Part shown: positions 1 through 11,500 of the stretch, in pieces
How positions within the stretch are numbered: the stretch's first letter is position 1
How the letters are laid out: each line of letters opens with the position of its first letter
From: Spodoptera frugiperda
Lineage: Eukaryota; Arthropoda; Insecta; Lepidoptera; Noctuidae
DNA length: 64,000 bases
Assembly: GCF_023101765.2 (NCBI RefSeq)
Contig: NC_064218.1
Location: 2,604,001 to 2,668,000, forward strand
Direction: 5' to 3'
The notes under the pieces: model-generated
What the model saw: only the letters and a program-made list of their open reading frames with translations
Told to the model about the DNA's origin: nothing
The model's database searches: none
Translations under genes and position numbers: made by a program

Positions 1-221
1 TATCAATTGCGAAGAATGTTTTAAAAAGTAAATTTCTTTAAGCTAGAATTATAATTGTTGTATCTATAAAAGATATTATTTATGATTGTGTCATGCTCAA
101 GTGTATGTTGACAATGAATATTTATCGTCGTCCGTAGAAATAAAAATATGGCTATTCTACACTTATCGCCGTACTCAGTCATTTATGTGACAGATAGTGC
201 AACAAGTGTTTCAACAAGTCC

Positions 222-312
222 TTAACACGTTAACTGCCTCGTAGGTCACCGGCAACCTACGCTAGCGGAGGATTTGCCTTCAACAGTTTTCTGGTGGCAG
301 TTAAAGGCTTAA
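222..312. repeat. Short TIR element (MITE-like), copy 1
   Basis: The ends are TTAACACGTTAACTGCC and GGCAGTTAAAGGCTTAA, roughly inverted copies of each other. The interior contains GGAGGATTTGCCTTCAACAG. An inverted, closely matching copy lies at 36815-36905 in a torso intron, and a fragment of the right end lies near 57493-57523. It sits upstream of the first visible exon of the 471-4232 gene and explains the sequence there without any coding content. The class is inferred from size and ends only. Confidence 0.6.
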
Positions 313-470
313 TGTCTCTGAGTACGGCTGTTAGTCATTAAATCTTTCTAAACAATTATTGGTTATTTCTTGCTCGACTATCATTATTGACTCGTATCTG
401 TACCTAGAACCCAAAGGTACGACTTATAAACTCATCAACATCGAGCTTACATTTTTTTTTCTGTTTCCAG

Positions 471-3400
471 ATGTACGGCTATGGGTGTTTGCGGTCACAC
501 TGCAGACGCTGCTTCTATCAGCCAGCTGTGGCAACCACCGGCGGTCCATGGCCTCACAAGTGGTAAGGAAACCTTTCACAATATCCCCCAACTCTTTTTA
601 ATTATATATGTCATGAATTACACCACTGCATGACTTCCATTAAATGAGACCAGCCATTTATTGGGCAGACAAATAGAGATTTCATTTACAAATATTGACT
701 TTACGTAGGTAAAACTTATAAATGTTTGATATAAATAAAACAATTATATGATAAACTATTCTGTTCTTCCAGGGTCTAGGCTCAAAAGGTGGTTGGAGAC
801 CCGTGGTCGGATCAAGCGGCATGGTATACGGGTCTTACGGCACAGCTCCATTACACGCGCCACACTACAAGATCCCAGTTCCCGTCATAGACCAGTACCA
901 GTACCAATCGTCGACGCGTCCTGTCGCTACGAAGGATGGGAACAAACTGACTTCTATCGCGCAGTCGTACCGCCCCACGACGCTGAGGACCGTTCCAGCT
1001 GCCTCCGCCATCCCTGTCATCAACCAGCCCATCAACACTTACCACAATCCCTTCGCCTTCCAAAACAACGGGTTCGCAAACTACAAGTTCGTCCAAAACT
1101 ATCCAGTGGAGAGCGTCCTTGTGAGAAACCCCCACAATCCATTCAACGCACGTCCCCTGTACTCCAAGTATCCCAATAAAGTGAAGCAAAACAATCACCA
1201 GAACCTTATGATGCAGCAACTGACAAACGTCCAGCCGATACAGTTCGGACAATACCAGACGGCCAAACCTTTGGACTTGTTTGGTAAACCGATTGAAAGT
1301 TACGCGAGACCCACAGAGACGAAGAAACAGCAGACGAGTGGTACTGAGATCTATAAACAAGAGCTGTATAAGCTACAAGACAGTGATACGGCGCCGCAGT
1401 CCGTCAGCCAACAAGTTAAGACAGGTCCTCAGCAAGTGAAGACAGCGCAGCAGCAGGGCCTGGTCGGCATACCCAACATTGTAAACCCCTACGCACAGTA
1501 TTCGTTCCAGGATGCTGTCTTCCCACCGAGTATATTAGGTAAGTTTCTTTCTTTCTTGGTAGATTTTACAAAGGACTGAAAATTGCTTATGTATCTCATT
1601 TGGAATGTGCTTTCTTTCAGGTTCGTTTGGAACATTTGGAGTTCAATCCGTTAAAGGCAGGGACCCCGTGTACCAGTTTCCAGCCACGAAGACTACATAT
1701 TTACCTCCACATTCACAACCGACAAAGACGACCATATTCAACTCGTTCAGCTACTCCCCGAATTTCAAGACTACTCCGACAATATTCGATTCAACTACAC
1801 CCAGATTACCCACAACAGCTAATCAGCTGCACTTCGGGACAACATACAGCGATATTAAGATCACACCCACACCACAAACTAAGGTGTACGTCCCACCAAA
1901 GATCGATCCCAATGCCGGAGCCAAAGATGCCTTCAAACCAAGTCCTCAAGATCCCTTCGCAAAGAACCATCAAAGTGACTTCAATAAAATCTCTGTCACC
2001 ACCTACAACCCCACCGCTGCCACGACAACTCTAGCCAACAACTTCTACGACTACAATTTCCCCACACACCAAAACCAGCAGGGCCAAATAGCACATGAAC
2101 CTCAGAACGTTAACTACAGTAATGAGAAAAAGAAACACAAGATCCACGACAACCTCGCTGCCGGTGGTAACCAGCAACCGTCAAAACAGTACGCTAATAC
2201 TCCCTTGAGAACAGATGCACAGAACGCACAAAGCGCTCCTTATCGACAGACTTACGAAGTAACTGAATCTTCAGATGACTTCCATTCTCAATCATCAACA
2301 GCACCCTGGACATTGACCTCTCAAACGTATGAGTACAACAACCAGAAACCTACACAAGAAACAACAAAGCCGCAAGACTATTCAGATTCGTACCGCAAGC
2401 CGGAGCCCACGCCTGTGCCAGACCTCCCCGAAGAATTTGCCATCGTGACCGAGGCTGAGAACGGCCATGACAACTCTTTGAGCTACGACGCGAAAGTCGA
2501 ATCCCAAAGCAGGCGGCCTCTAGAAGACGACTTCGTTGAACCAATCGGTAAGCACAAGCTTAAAGACTACTACTACAAGGTATCAACTCCTTCATACGAA
2601 GACTACACCACGTCAAGACGAACGAAGAAGCCGACTGAAGCGGCGAAGTATACCTCCACACCAGAGACTACCACGCAGTTTAACAACAAGGACAACAACG
2701 GAGACGCACAAGTGGAAGCTCTGCCCACGTTACCTCCTAACAAGCATTTCAAACGACCCAACACGTCTGAACGGAAGAGGAACAAGGTCAGGAGGCGCCG
2801 TCCTCCGCTAGCGAACAACAACCGTAACAAGGATGAGACTTCCAGCACTACGAGTACGCTAAGTACCAGATCTTCTGCATACATCTCGTCAACCGAGCCA
2901 ACCCTCACCACAGACCCCGAAGAAGTATACACCATCAGACCGAGAGTTAGACCAACGAAGTCACAACCCAACCTGACCACACCAACTGTCACGACTGACC
3001 TGACCACCAGCGCTCTACCGACAGTCACCCCTACCATCCCCACTATAGTAAAGAAGAAGTTACTTCACCGCCGACCATTAACCACACCTGCTGATAGACC
3101 CGAAACTACAACATACGTACAAGAAGACTTAAACAAAGAATCGCAGATTATGAAAATAACAAGCAGACCACATGGATCTAAAATAAACAGTTATGACTTC
3201 AAAAACGACTTTACACATAAACAGGATGAAAAAGACACGCCGACAAGTGACGTCACTGTTAGCTTATCCGATACACTGAAAACTACCGTTGAATCTGGAC
3301 AAGAATTTTCATTCCATAAAGATGTAAAGCCTATTGAAGCTAAACTAGAACCAGTAAGGGCTTGGGAGACAACAACAGAGTTTTACAAAGAAGATAGAAC

Positions 3401-4232
3401 AGACTATACGACCACACCGAGAGTCGACGTCACCACTACAAGCCGACCTCAACGACCGAGACTGCGCAACAAATACAACAGAACAAGATTCAACGTCAAA
3501 GACTACAGAAACAGACTGAGTTCCACAACCAGCACTACTGAGAAACCTGCTGAAACCGGACCCAAAATAAGATTCCCTCAGAGAAGAGTGCCTTACAATG
3601 AAAACATTAACAACGAAAATGAAAGCACTACAGAACGCAAAAGATTTACACCTAAAGACCCGCGATACAAGAACGGAAATGTGGAGAACGAACAAACTCA
3701 GACAGAGAAGGAAACACAATTTACTAAAGCAAACAAACAGAGACAAACAACGGAGAATGTTGAGGCGACCACAATCAGAGTATCAGCGCGGATTCGGAAC
3801 GGACAGCGGCGGCCGAGGCCTACGACCGAAGAACCGGAGACGACCACACCAACGACAGTACACAGCAAAAGACCAATAAGGAAGAAGATTAAGGACTCTG
3901 AAATAGGAGAATCTGTGCAGGACATATCGGTCACAGAGACAACAGTTTACGACAAGAACGAAATAACATCAGAAAGGACAAGATCAGAGAGTGCGATTAT
4001 GAAAATAGCTGACAAAAAGCACCAAGACCATTTAGAGCATTTATTTGAGCATTCGAAGAGGGTATCGGATCTAACGTTAGCAGCAAGCAAAGATTACAAC
4101 AAGCCGGGGATGTTTAAGACGGTGTCGTCAAACAGTAGGCGGATACCGAATTACTTTACGATAGCAACAGATGATCCTATTTTACCAATAGAAGCATTCT
4201 TTCCCCAGTTGAACCAGAAGAAGGAATCGTAA
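471..4232 (+). CDS. Secreted Thr/Pro/Gln-rich low-complexity protein, 5' end missing
   Basis: I do not recognise this gene. Three visible coding exons are 471-562, 773-1538 and 1621-4232; the phases agree at both introns and TAA is at 4230-4232. The first exon, read with codons at 470+3n, gives the hydrophobic stretch VRLWVFAVTLQTLLLSA followed by SCGNHRR, which looks like a signal peptide. The start codon must be in an upstream exon ending one base into a codon, because the ATG at 471 is in a different frame that stops soon after the splice. The visible part is about 1,155 residues: rich in Thr, Pro, Gln, Asn and Lys/Arg, almost free of Cys in the mature part, and probably disordered. It has many TTT/ETTT clusters like O-glycosylated matrix proteins, basic patches such as RKRNKVRRRRPP, and a less repetitive end containing SRRIPNYFTIATDDPILP. 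An extracellular or cuticle-matrix role is a guess from composition. Confidence 0.7.
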
Positions 4233-5566
4233 CGTTCCTAAGCATAGTTTATTCTACAAACCAAATCCTCTTTACTGCCAAAGCTTTTCTGTAGGTCTAT
4301 GTGACAGCGGTAAAAGAAATTTAAGTTATACAAGTTTTTGTTATATTTATATTAAAGCATTGGAGTAATGACGTCACTACACTCTCTTTAAGAGATATTG
4401 CTAGTGATGTCAACTTGTCAATTTTGAAATTAATAATAACATATTACAACTGAAATTGGGTAGTTTCCTCAGTCAAAAATAAATTATTTCGACTTTTCAA
4501 TACAATACAATTTTCAAAAATAATCACACTTTCGTTCACGGATTTGATGATCTACTTTATTTATAGAAAATACCATTTTTGACGTTTCGAAAAAAGTATT
4601 GAATTTGACTAGTAGGAAACTAGCCTATTGGGTTTAATAAGCCCTGTTTTAAGACATTTATTGACCGCTGGACTTTACACTATAAATAGATAGATTTTAG
4701 CAACGACACGTCTAGCTAAACTTGCAAGAACTGACACTAGATAAGACTTATTTAAATATTATTATATTCATCTCATTTCACAACTGTTGTTCGAACTCTA
4801 TCGGTGCTCATTTAGTTATTAAGTTATAATACAGTACTGCATTTAAAATAACTACATACATTTAAAAACCTAGATACAGCAGTCTCGCGATTTTGAATCC
4901 TATTACGTACGCAATAAAACAAAAATTATAGCAGCAGAATTTTATACTGCAAAGAGTAATATAATAATTCAATTTAAAAATTGATTACCTAGTATATAAA
5001 GTATTAGAAAGATTTGTGTAGTGAACAAATAAATTGTTTCACAAATTTGGACCAAGAGGTTATTTAAATAAGAGGCATTTTAAATTGTTTGGTTGTTATT
5101 ACTTCGTTCCAGCATGTCATAACATGTTATTTTATTATAAACCAAATGTCCACATGACAGAGTTCACAAATTTTCAAATAAGCTGCTAATCAAAGGGTAA
5201 ATGTAATGTTATTTTAAATGCAAAGTATGTATTTGTGGTTGTTCGTTATATACATAATATTAACTATATTATAATGTTACGTCTGTGTGTACGTCTGTTT
5301 TATATTTATATTCAAAACTTCGCAGCATTTATTATAAAGAATATTATTTAAATGCAAATTAATTTCTGTTATTTGAATATTGAAGTGAAAATGGTTATAT
5401 GAGTGAGGAATGAATGAATAATTGAAAATGAAATTAAATATTTATACTCTTAGTGATTAATTGTGTAAATAAAAGATTTTTTCTTAACAAATTTTGTGTA
5501 TTATTTGATATAAATAACCCTATTTATATTACATTAAATATGTTGTAAGTAATAATTAAATGGACT
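4233..5566 (+). other. 3' UTR of the Thr-rich gene and convergent gap to TRIP4
   Basis: This AT-rich stretch shows no coding potential. Several AATAAA signals occur on the + strand; the last, at 5468-5473, is the likeliest distal poly(A) signal. The TRIP4 stop codon on the opposite strand lies only about 95 bases beyond it, so the two 3' ends converge and may overlap. I see no gene in this stretch. Confidence 0.5.
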
Positions 5567-8500
5567 TTATCCTGCATTCGGCTGGACTTTGAACATTTTC
5601 TGAATGCTCTTCACAGCTGCTTGGTGAATCGTTTTGTCCAATGCATCTGTAATGAAAGAAAATACAATCAGAATAAAGTCACCTTGAACAATATTGTAAG
5701 TTGGTTAAAGAAATAGAAGTAAGGGCTAGTCGAATGCGACTTATAAACCAAACCGGTAAATTTTGTTTAGCTATAATCTCTTAAAACCTCATATTTTTAA
5801 TTATTATTTTTAAATTCTATGCTCAAGTTATATAGGTTTGTCCTTACTTGTTAAAAATAACTTACATATTTTATGGGCTCCTTTGATCGGGAACCGAAGC
5901 CTCAAACTGATGGGATTGGAACAGATGAACACGTACGGACTGTCGCTCTCTCCTCCTGGGTATCTGGAAATAACGTTACATTATGGAACTATGATTTGGT
6001 TTATATCTTGTCAGATGGCGCCACTGAGGTAAAAGATCCTGATCGGGAACCGAAGCCTCAAACTGATGGGATTGGAACAGATGAACACGTAAGAGATTAA
6101 TACTAAGTTGTTTGGATGAATTATCCACTATAACCAGAAAAATCCATACATATTACAAAGATTTCAAAATGTATATATACTTGTCCGCCATACCTAACAT
6201 TTCAATGGCACAAAATTCTATAATTATTTTTTTCATTTATTTTCGAGACAAGTTTTTAATGAAATAAAGAATACATCAGAAATGTCAAGGAGTAGCACAC
6301 AACTAAAGCCAGGACACCTGTTAAACGTTAAACAATAAGTAATTTTATTTCTTAACAATGAAATCATAAGGTTCATAATGCAATGGACTTACTTTTTCTG
6401 GTACTCTTCTTGCGGTAGACAATCGTCCACGTTGACACAGCCGAGGAGACATCCAGTTGGGTAGAATGATGGGAACTTTATTTCTGTCTCTGTAATATTT
6501 AAAGCAAACATTGATACACTTACATGTCAGGTAATAATCAAATGAATATATAAATGAAAAATCTATTCTTTGACAACATGTAACATGTAGCGGATTCAAT
6601 TCCCGCATGGAAGAACCCTTTGCAACACGAAACAACAACTTATGGATCACACCACAAATTGTTGTTTCAGGTCTGGGTATCAAAAATATAAAATAAACGA
6701 ATTTTTACCTGGGTATAGGACTCTGTACTGATTCTCAATGGCCCTAATGATTTCCTGGTCTGGTGGCTTCACCGTGGACGCAATCCACAGCCGACCGCGG
6801 TGGCTGGAGTACCAGGTGCGACCTTCGTGTCTGGAACAGGTGAATTGAAGCATTGAAAATGGAATGTCACGTAAGAGCATGCATGGAGCTAAGGAGTATG
6901 CATGGAGCTATTTATCATATTATGGTAATCATCATCATTAGCCGAAAGTCATCCATTACTGAAGCTCAGCAAAGTCCTCTTACTGCCGCATTCAGTGACA
7001 TATTAGACTATAATTTTAAAAACGATTACTTAAACTATTCCTTAGTAATGATTTTTAATCGGAAACGATTGCTAAGGACTGAGTTAAGTATCTATTAACC
7101 ACTTGTCTGTCGATATATGAGACACAATAGAAAACACATTGTGTCTCGCGTAGATTTGCGTTCCGACATACAACGGGTTAAATGACTCAGGTTAGCCATC
7201 CAAGGCAAGGTGAACGACAACTGTCCGTCCATATACAGTTTCATTGTATTAACAAAAAGAACTTGATCCCTCTACTTTTAATAAATATCTGGGGGCACTA
7301 ATATTTAGGTATAATATTGAATACCACTTTACCCGACGCTGAGCAATTTAGCAGTCATGCGTGTAACTTGTAACCGATAAGACCAATTTCAAATTGGTAT
7401 TTTTTTGGCTATTAAAATGGGGTTAAAAAGAGCCGCTCAGGCAGCGCTAGCGGTACCTAAGTCACTATGTCCCTCCAAAAAGTCCTGTAAAAGTGACTTG
7501 AACGATCATCGATAGCTGATGTCGGTTTCCTCACAATACTTTAGACACCGCATCAACTGGTCTCACGTTCCTTCCTAGCGCCATACATCATAGCGGCTCA
7601 TTGAGTAATTTTTAACAGGGGCAATCTAGGTATTACCTATTAACCCTGCTAAAAATTCCTGTCTGAACATCCGACCGGTCCGCGAGGTCATACAATCGCG
7701 GAGAATCTTAACACCGCGATTCAGAAATCGAGTCTCAATGTAAAGCGACATCTAGTTGCTGAAATAAATGTAAATTCTGATTCCTCTCTCTCTATTGAAC
7801 GAGTAAAGCGACATCTGCGTAAGTTTTCGCTCCTGTGACGTCACAAAGCACGTGTTGGCTTAGTCTTTCCATTCTATATTGAATGGGTAAAGCGACATCT
7901 ACGGTACTTGTTTGAAAGTTGTGACGTTACCCTGTGACGTCACAGGCCACGTGTTGACCTTTGTAGCGAGGTCACCGCGCAAGCGAGTCTCCCCCTCGCT
8001 ACGTCATGTCAACCCTGACCTATTTAAATATCGATCACCTTGTACGTAGTACTTGTACCGTTGACTTACTTTTGAAGTTGGGAAAATGGTTAAAAATATA
8101 AAATTTCTGTAATAGATATTTTTTGTTTTCAGTATGGAACCGAATTAAAAAAATATATTATTTTCATTAGTGTCTCTATGTTGTTAAGAAATTGCTTTTT
8201 TCTATTTTTTGTAAATCGTAGAGATGATGATAACTAGTAAAATGAATTTTGTCTACAATTATTACTAGATGTGACGTGATAACTTTAAAAAAATGTTAAC
8301 AAGGTCTTTTTTTTTACACCATAATTTCAATATTGGCTGCACGTTTGCTGCGGTGGCCGGCCACGTGTAATAATTTCGATTCCAGCACAGAGCAACTCTT
8401 TTTGGTACACTAACAATACAGTAAGATTATTTAGTTTCAATTCTATTCAATTCCATTCAAGTATCGTAAGTGACCCGGTTGTGGCCACTTTAAGAATTTT

Positions 8501-11500
8501 GTCGACTTTGAGGCTTTCTTAACTTATAGTTTTTGTCATCACGAACATATTTCTTGTAAAAAGTCATTTAACATGTATTAATCTTGCCTAAGAAAACCCC
8601 TTTTTTAAAGAACGTCCAATAGAAAAATAACTGTATAAAAAAGAAAAAAAAAAGGGAGTTTGTGCCAGTTTTGGCCAGATTCGTGCCATTTCTGGCCACG
8701 GTCGAGTGCCAGTTCTGGCCATCAAAAAATACAATAAAAGTAATCAAAAATTATCAATTAAATTTGACATTTTAGAAACAATGGTTTTCATTTAGTCTGG
8801 AAAATATGAAATATTATTACTTCACTTGAATTTAACTTACAAATAAAGAGATCAACATTTATATGATGTTGGTAAAAGCTGCAAAGTAAACTGACCTCCC
8901 TTTGTGTGAAGGCAATTTATTGCATCTCTGAAAATGAAAAATATGTATTTGTTGATATGTAAAGTCAAGGAAAAATAATAAATAAATTACGATAAATGAC
9001 TAGAAGTGGGGCGTTTATGTACAAAAGTTTTGGCCAGCCGTGTGGCCAAAGATGGAGAAATTCATAATTTTGTCTCCATTAGTGGCCACCTTCTAATAAT
9101 CCCACTTCAGAAACATATGGCGACAAAATAACTTTAGTTCCACTTAGACAATATATTCTTCATGTAGTATTAACATAAACACCCAAACAATAAGCAAAGA
9201 TTAAAAAAATAAAAACCAAATCCTCACCCGCTCGCCTTAGCCTTTTTGTTAAGATCTTAACAATTTCACCCTCAACTAAAAATAATGACTTGTTGCATCG
9301 AAGTGAAGTTTGACACATCAAAGCTGCCAACGGTATCAGTGTCTCCAATATTCAATATTTTAAATACTGTACATCACAGAGTAATTTATTTGTCCATGCC
9401 TAAGTTATAAATATTTGAAGGCCCAAGTGGCCACAAAGGGGTCGATGGCCACAACCGGGTCACTTGCCCTATAAGCGGCAGTAGCATGGATTTCCGCAAA
9501 GTAACGCCTGATTCTATTCTATATAAACTCTTTTTGTGATCCACAAATTGTTGTTTCCGATCTGGGTATCATAATATGTAAGTGAACTTGTACGTTTGTA
9601 AACGCACCCACGACACAGGAGAAAATCCTAGTGTGGGGCAACATTTAAAAAATAAAGATATAATAACAAGTATAACACTTACAGCTTAATCCCCTCAACA
9701 AGCAGTGACGCCCAGGGTTGGTGCATGGACAGACAGCGGCCAGTATCGCTCATCTCCTGCAGCTCCATATCCTGCACGCGAGGCATCTGCTGGCCAGGGT
9801 TACTTCTGGCCACCTGAGCCCAGCCTTTTGTCTCCACTGACGGGTCGAACTGGAAAACATGTTATAAAGCTTATATATTTGGCAAAAGCTATAGTTAGCA
9901 GGTCACACATCAACACGTGCTGCCGTGCAGCTTGCACAGCGAGGCTCACGGGAGACGTACGTCTCCTTAGGATTGTGCCGTAACAGGCGTTGCACCAATG
10001 GGGGCTCCGGAGCAGGTCTAATTAGAGGACTCGGTGCCCTTTTATAGGTGCTGAGGCTGGCCACCGGGGTGGTTTTTGTGAGGTAAAAATCCCACACTTC
10101 CTAATGTCTTTTATCCCCAAAAAGCTAGGCGCCTTTTGAAGGTTGTCCCCCGTTATCAAAAAAACAGTCGCACATCAACACAACTATTATTTACAGGTTT
10201 ATACAATATACATGTGTGGATAATTTCATATTAATGTGCATAAAACGTGTTTCCATCACGCATACACAGACATTTAGTTTCAAAATCTTCTGTTCTTTCT
10301 GCTTATCTTATCAAAAATCTAAAAGAGAACTCAAAACTGTATATGTCTATACAAATGATTCTGACTGACCTGTAGAAGCGGCGCATTAACTCCGGGCGCC
10401 ACGTCCCTATCACTGGCCACTCCAATGAACATGTCGTGCTGCAGCTTGCTCCCACCGGTGGAACTGTCGCTGGTCATCTGTCTGATCTGGTCCTCGTCAG
10501 GCTCGTAGTCTATTGTGTTGTCTTCCACTATTTGGCGGCCTGAAGAAAAATATGTTTAATTTTGTAGGTGAAGTTTATTTTTTTAGCACAAATTTTAAAT
10601 AGACGTTGTATAAATATGTTACATTACTTATTTGATATTATAATTATCTTATATTTAAAGAATATACATTGTAACACTTTCATTTTATTGAGTCATTGTC
10701 ACCGAATTTTAATTCGGAAAATTCGGTTTATTTATAAGCCCAAATTAAAGTAACAGTTTGCACAAGTAAGAAACATTTTGCGCAAGTGTTGCGCATACAA
10801 CACTACAACGAAGTCAAAATAATAAATAAATAGCGGAATGCTGCTCATTAATATAAGCCTCTAGTATGGCTTGAAACTAGTCGAGTTACTCGTCAAACAG
10901 TTACGTGAGTAGCCGAAAACATATAATTAATTTAAATGTCCGAAAGAACGAAAGTTTTTAATAAAATTTAAAAAAGTTTTAATTATTACTTACCAGCAAA
11001 ATCAAATGTCATCTTCTTGTTAAGCCTGGAGCCATGTTTCTTCTCATGGAGAGATTGTTGGTACTTCTCTAACTTCTCCTTTTCAGTAGCGTTCAGCCAT
11101 ACACTGTTAGCGTTGAAGTAGTCGCTGTCATCATCCGTGACGCGGGTACGGCGCTCACTACAAATACAAACGACGGTTTTGTTTAATCCTTAAAATTTAA
11201 TTATCCTATCGCGTTATTAGAGTTTAAGGTCACTGCCTATTACACAGGTCAAAATTAAAATCACCTCTGCCAAACCCATTCCTTCGAAGATGAATAGGTA
11301 ATTTTGTAAAAGAAAAAAGTTACCAAAATATTGTGCAGTACGCACAGCATAATATTTTGAGGTATTTTTATATCGAACACGTAAACGTATACGGTAAACG
11401 AGCAGACGGAACTTGATGGTACGTAATCACCGCCGCCCATGGACAGCGAGCCCGCGTTGCCGGCCTTTTGGGGGTTATTGTTGGGGAATCGGGGATTAGG

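Noticed and set aside
471..562. ATG at 471 as the start codon of the Thr-rich gene
   Set aside because: Its frame stops soon after the splice to 773, whereas the frame with codons at 470+3n gives a signal peptide and joins the long exons in phase.
2603..3043. 146-codon open frame on the - strand
   Set aside because: It is the antisense shadow of the low-complexity Thr-rich exon; it has no splice context and its composition mirrors ACC/ACG Thr codons.
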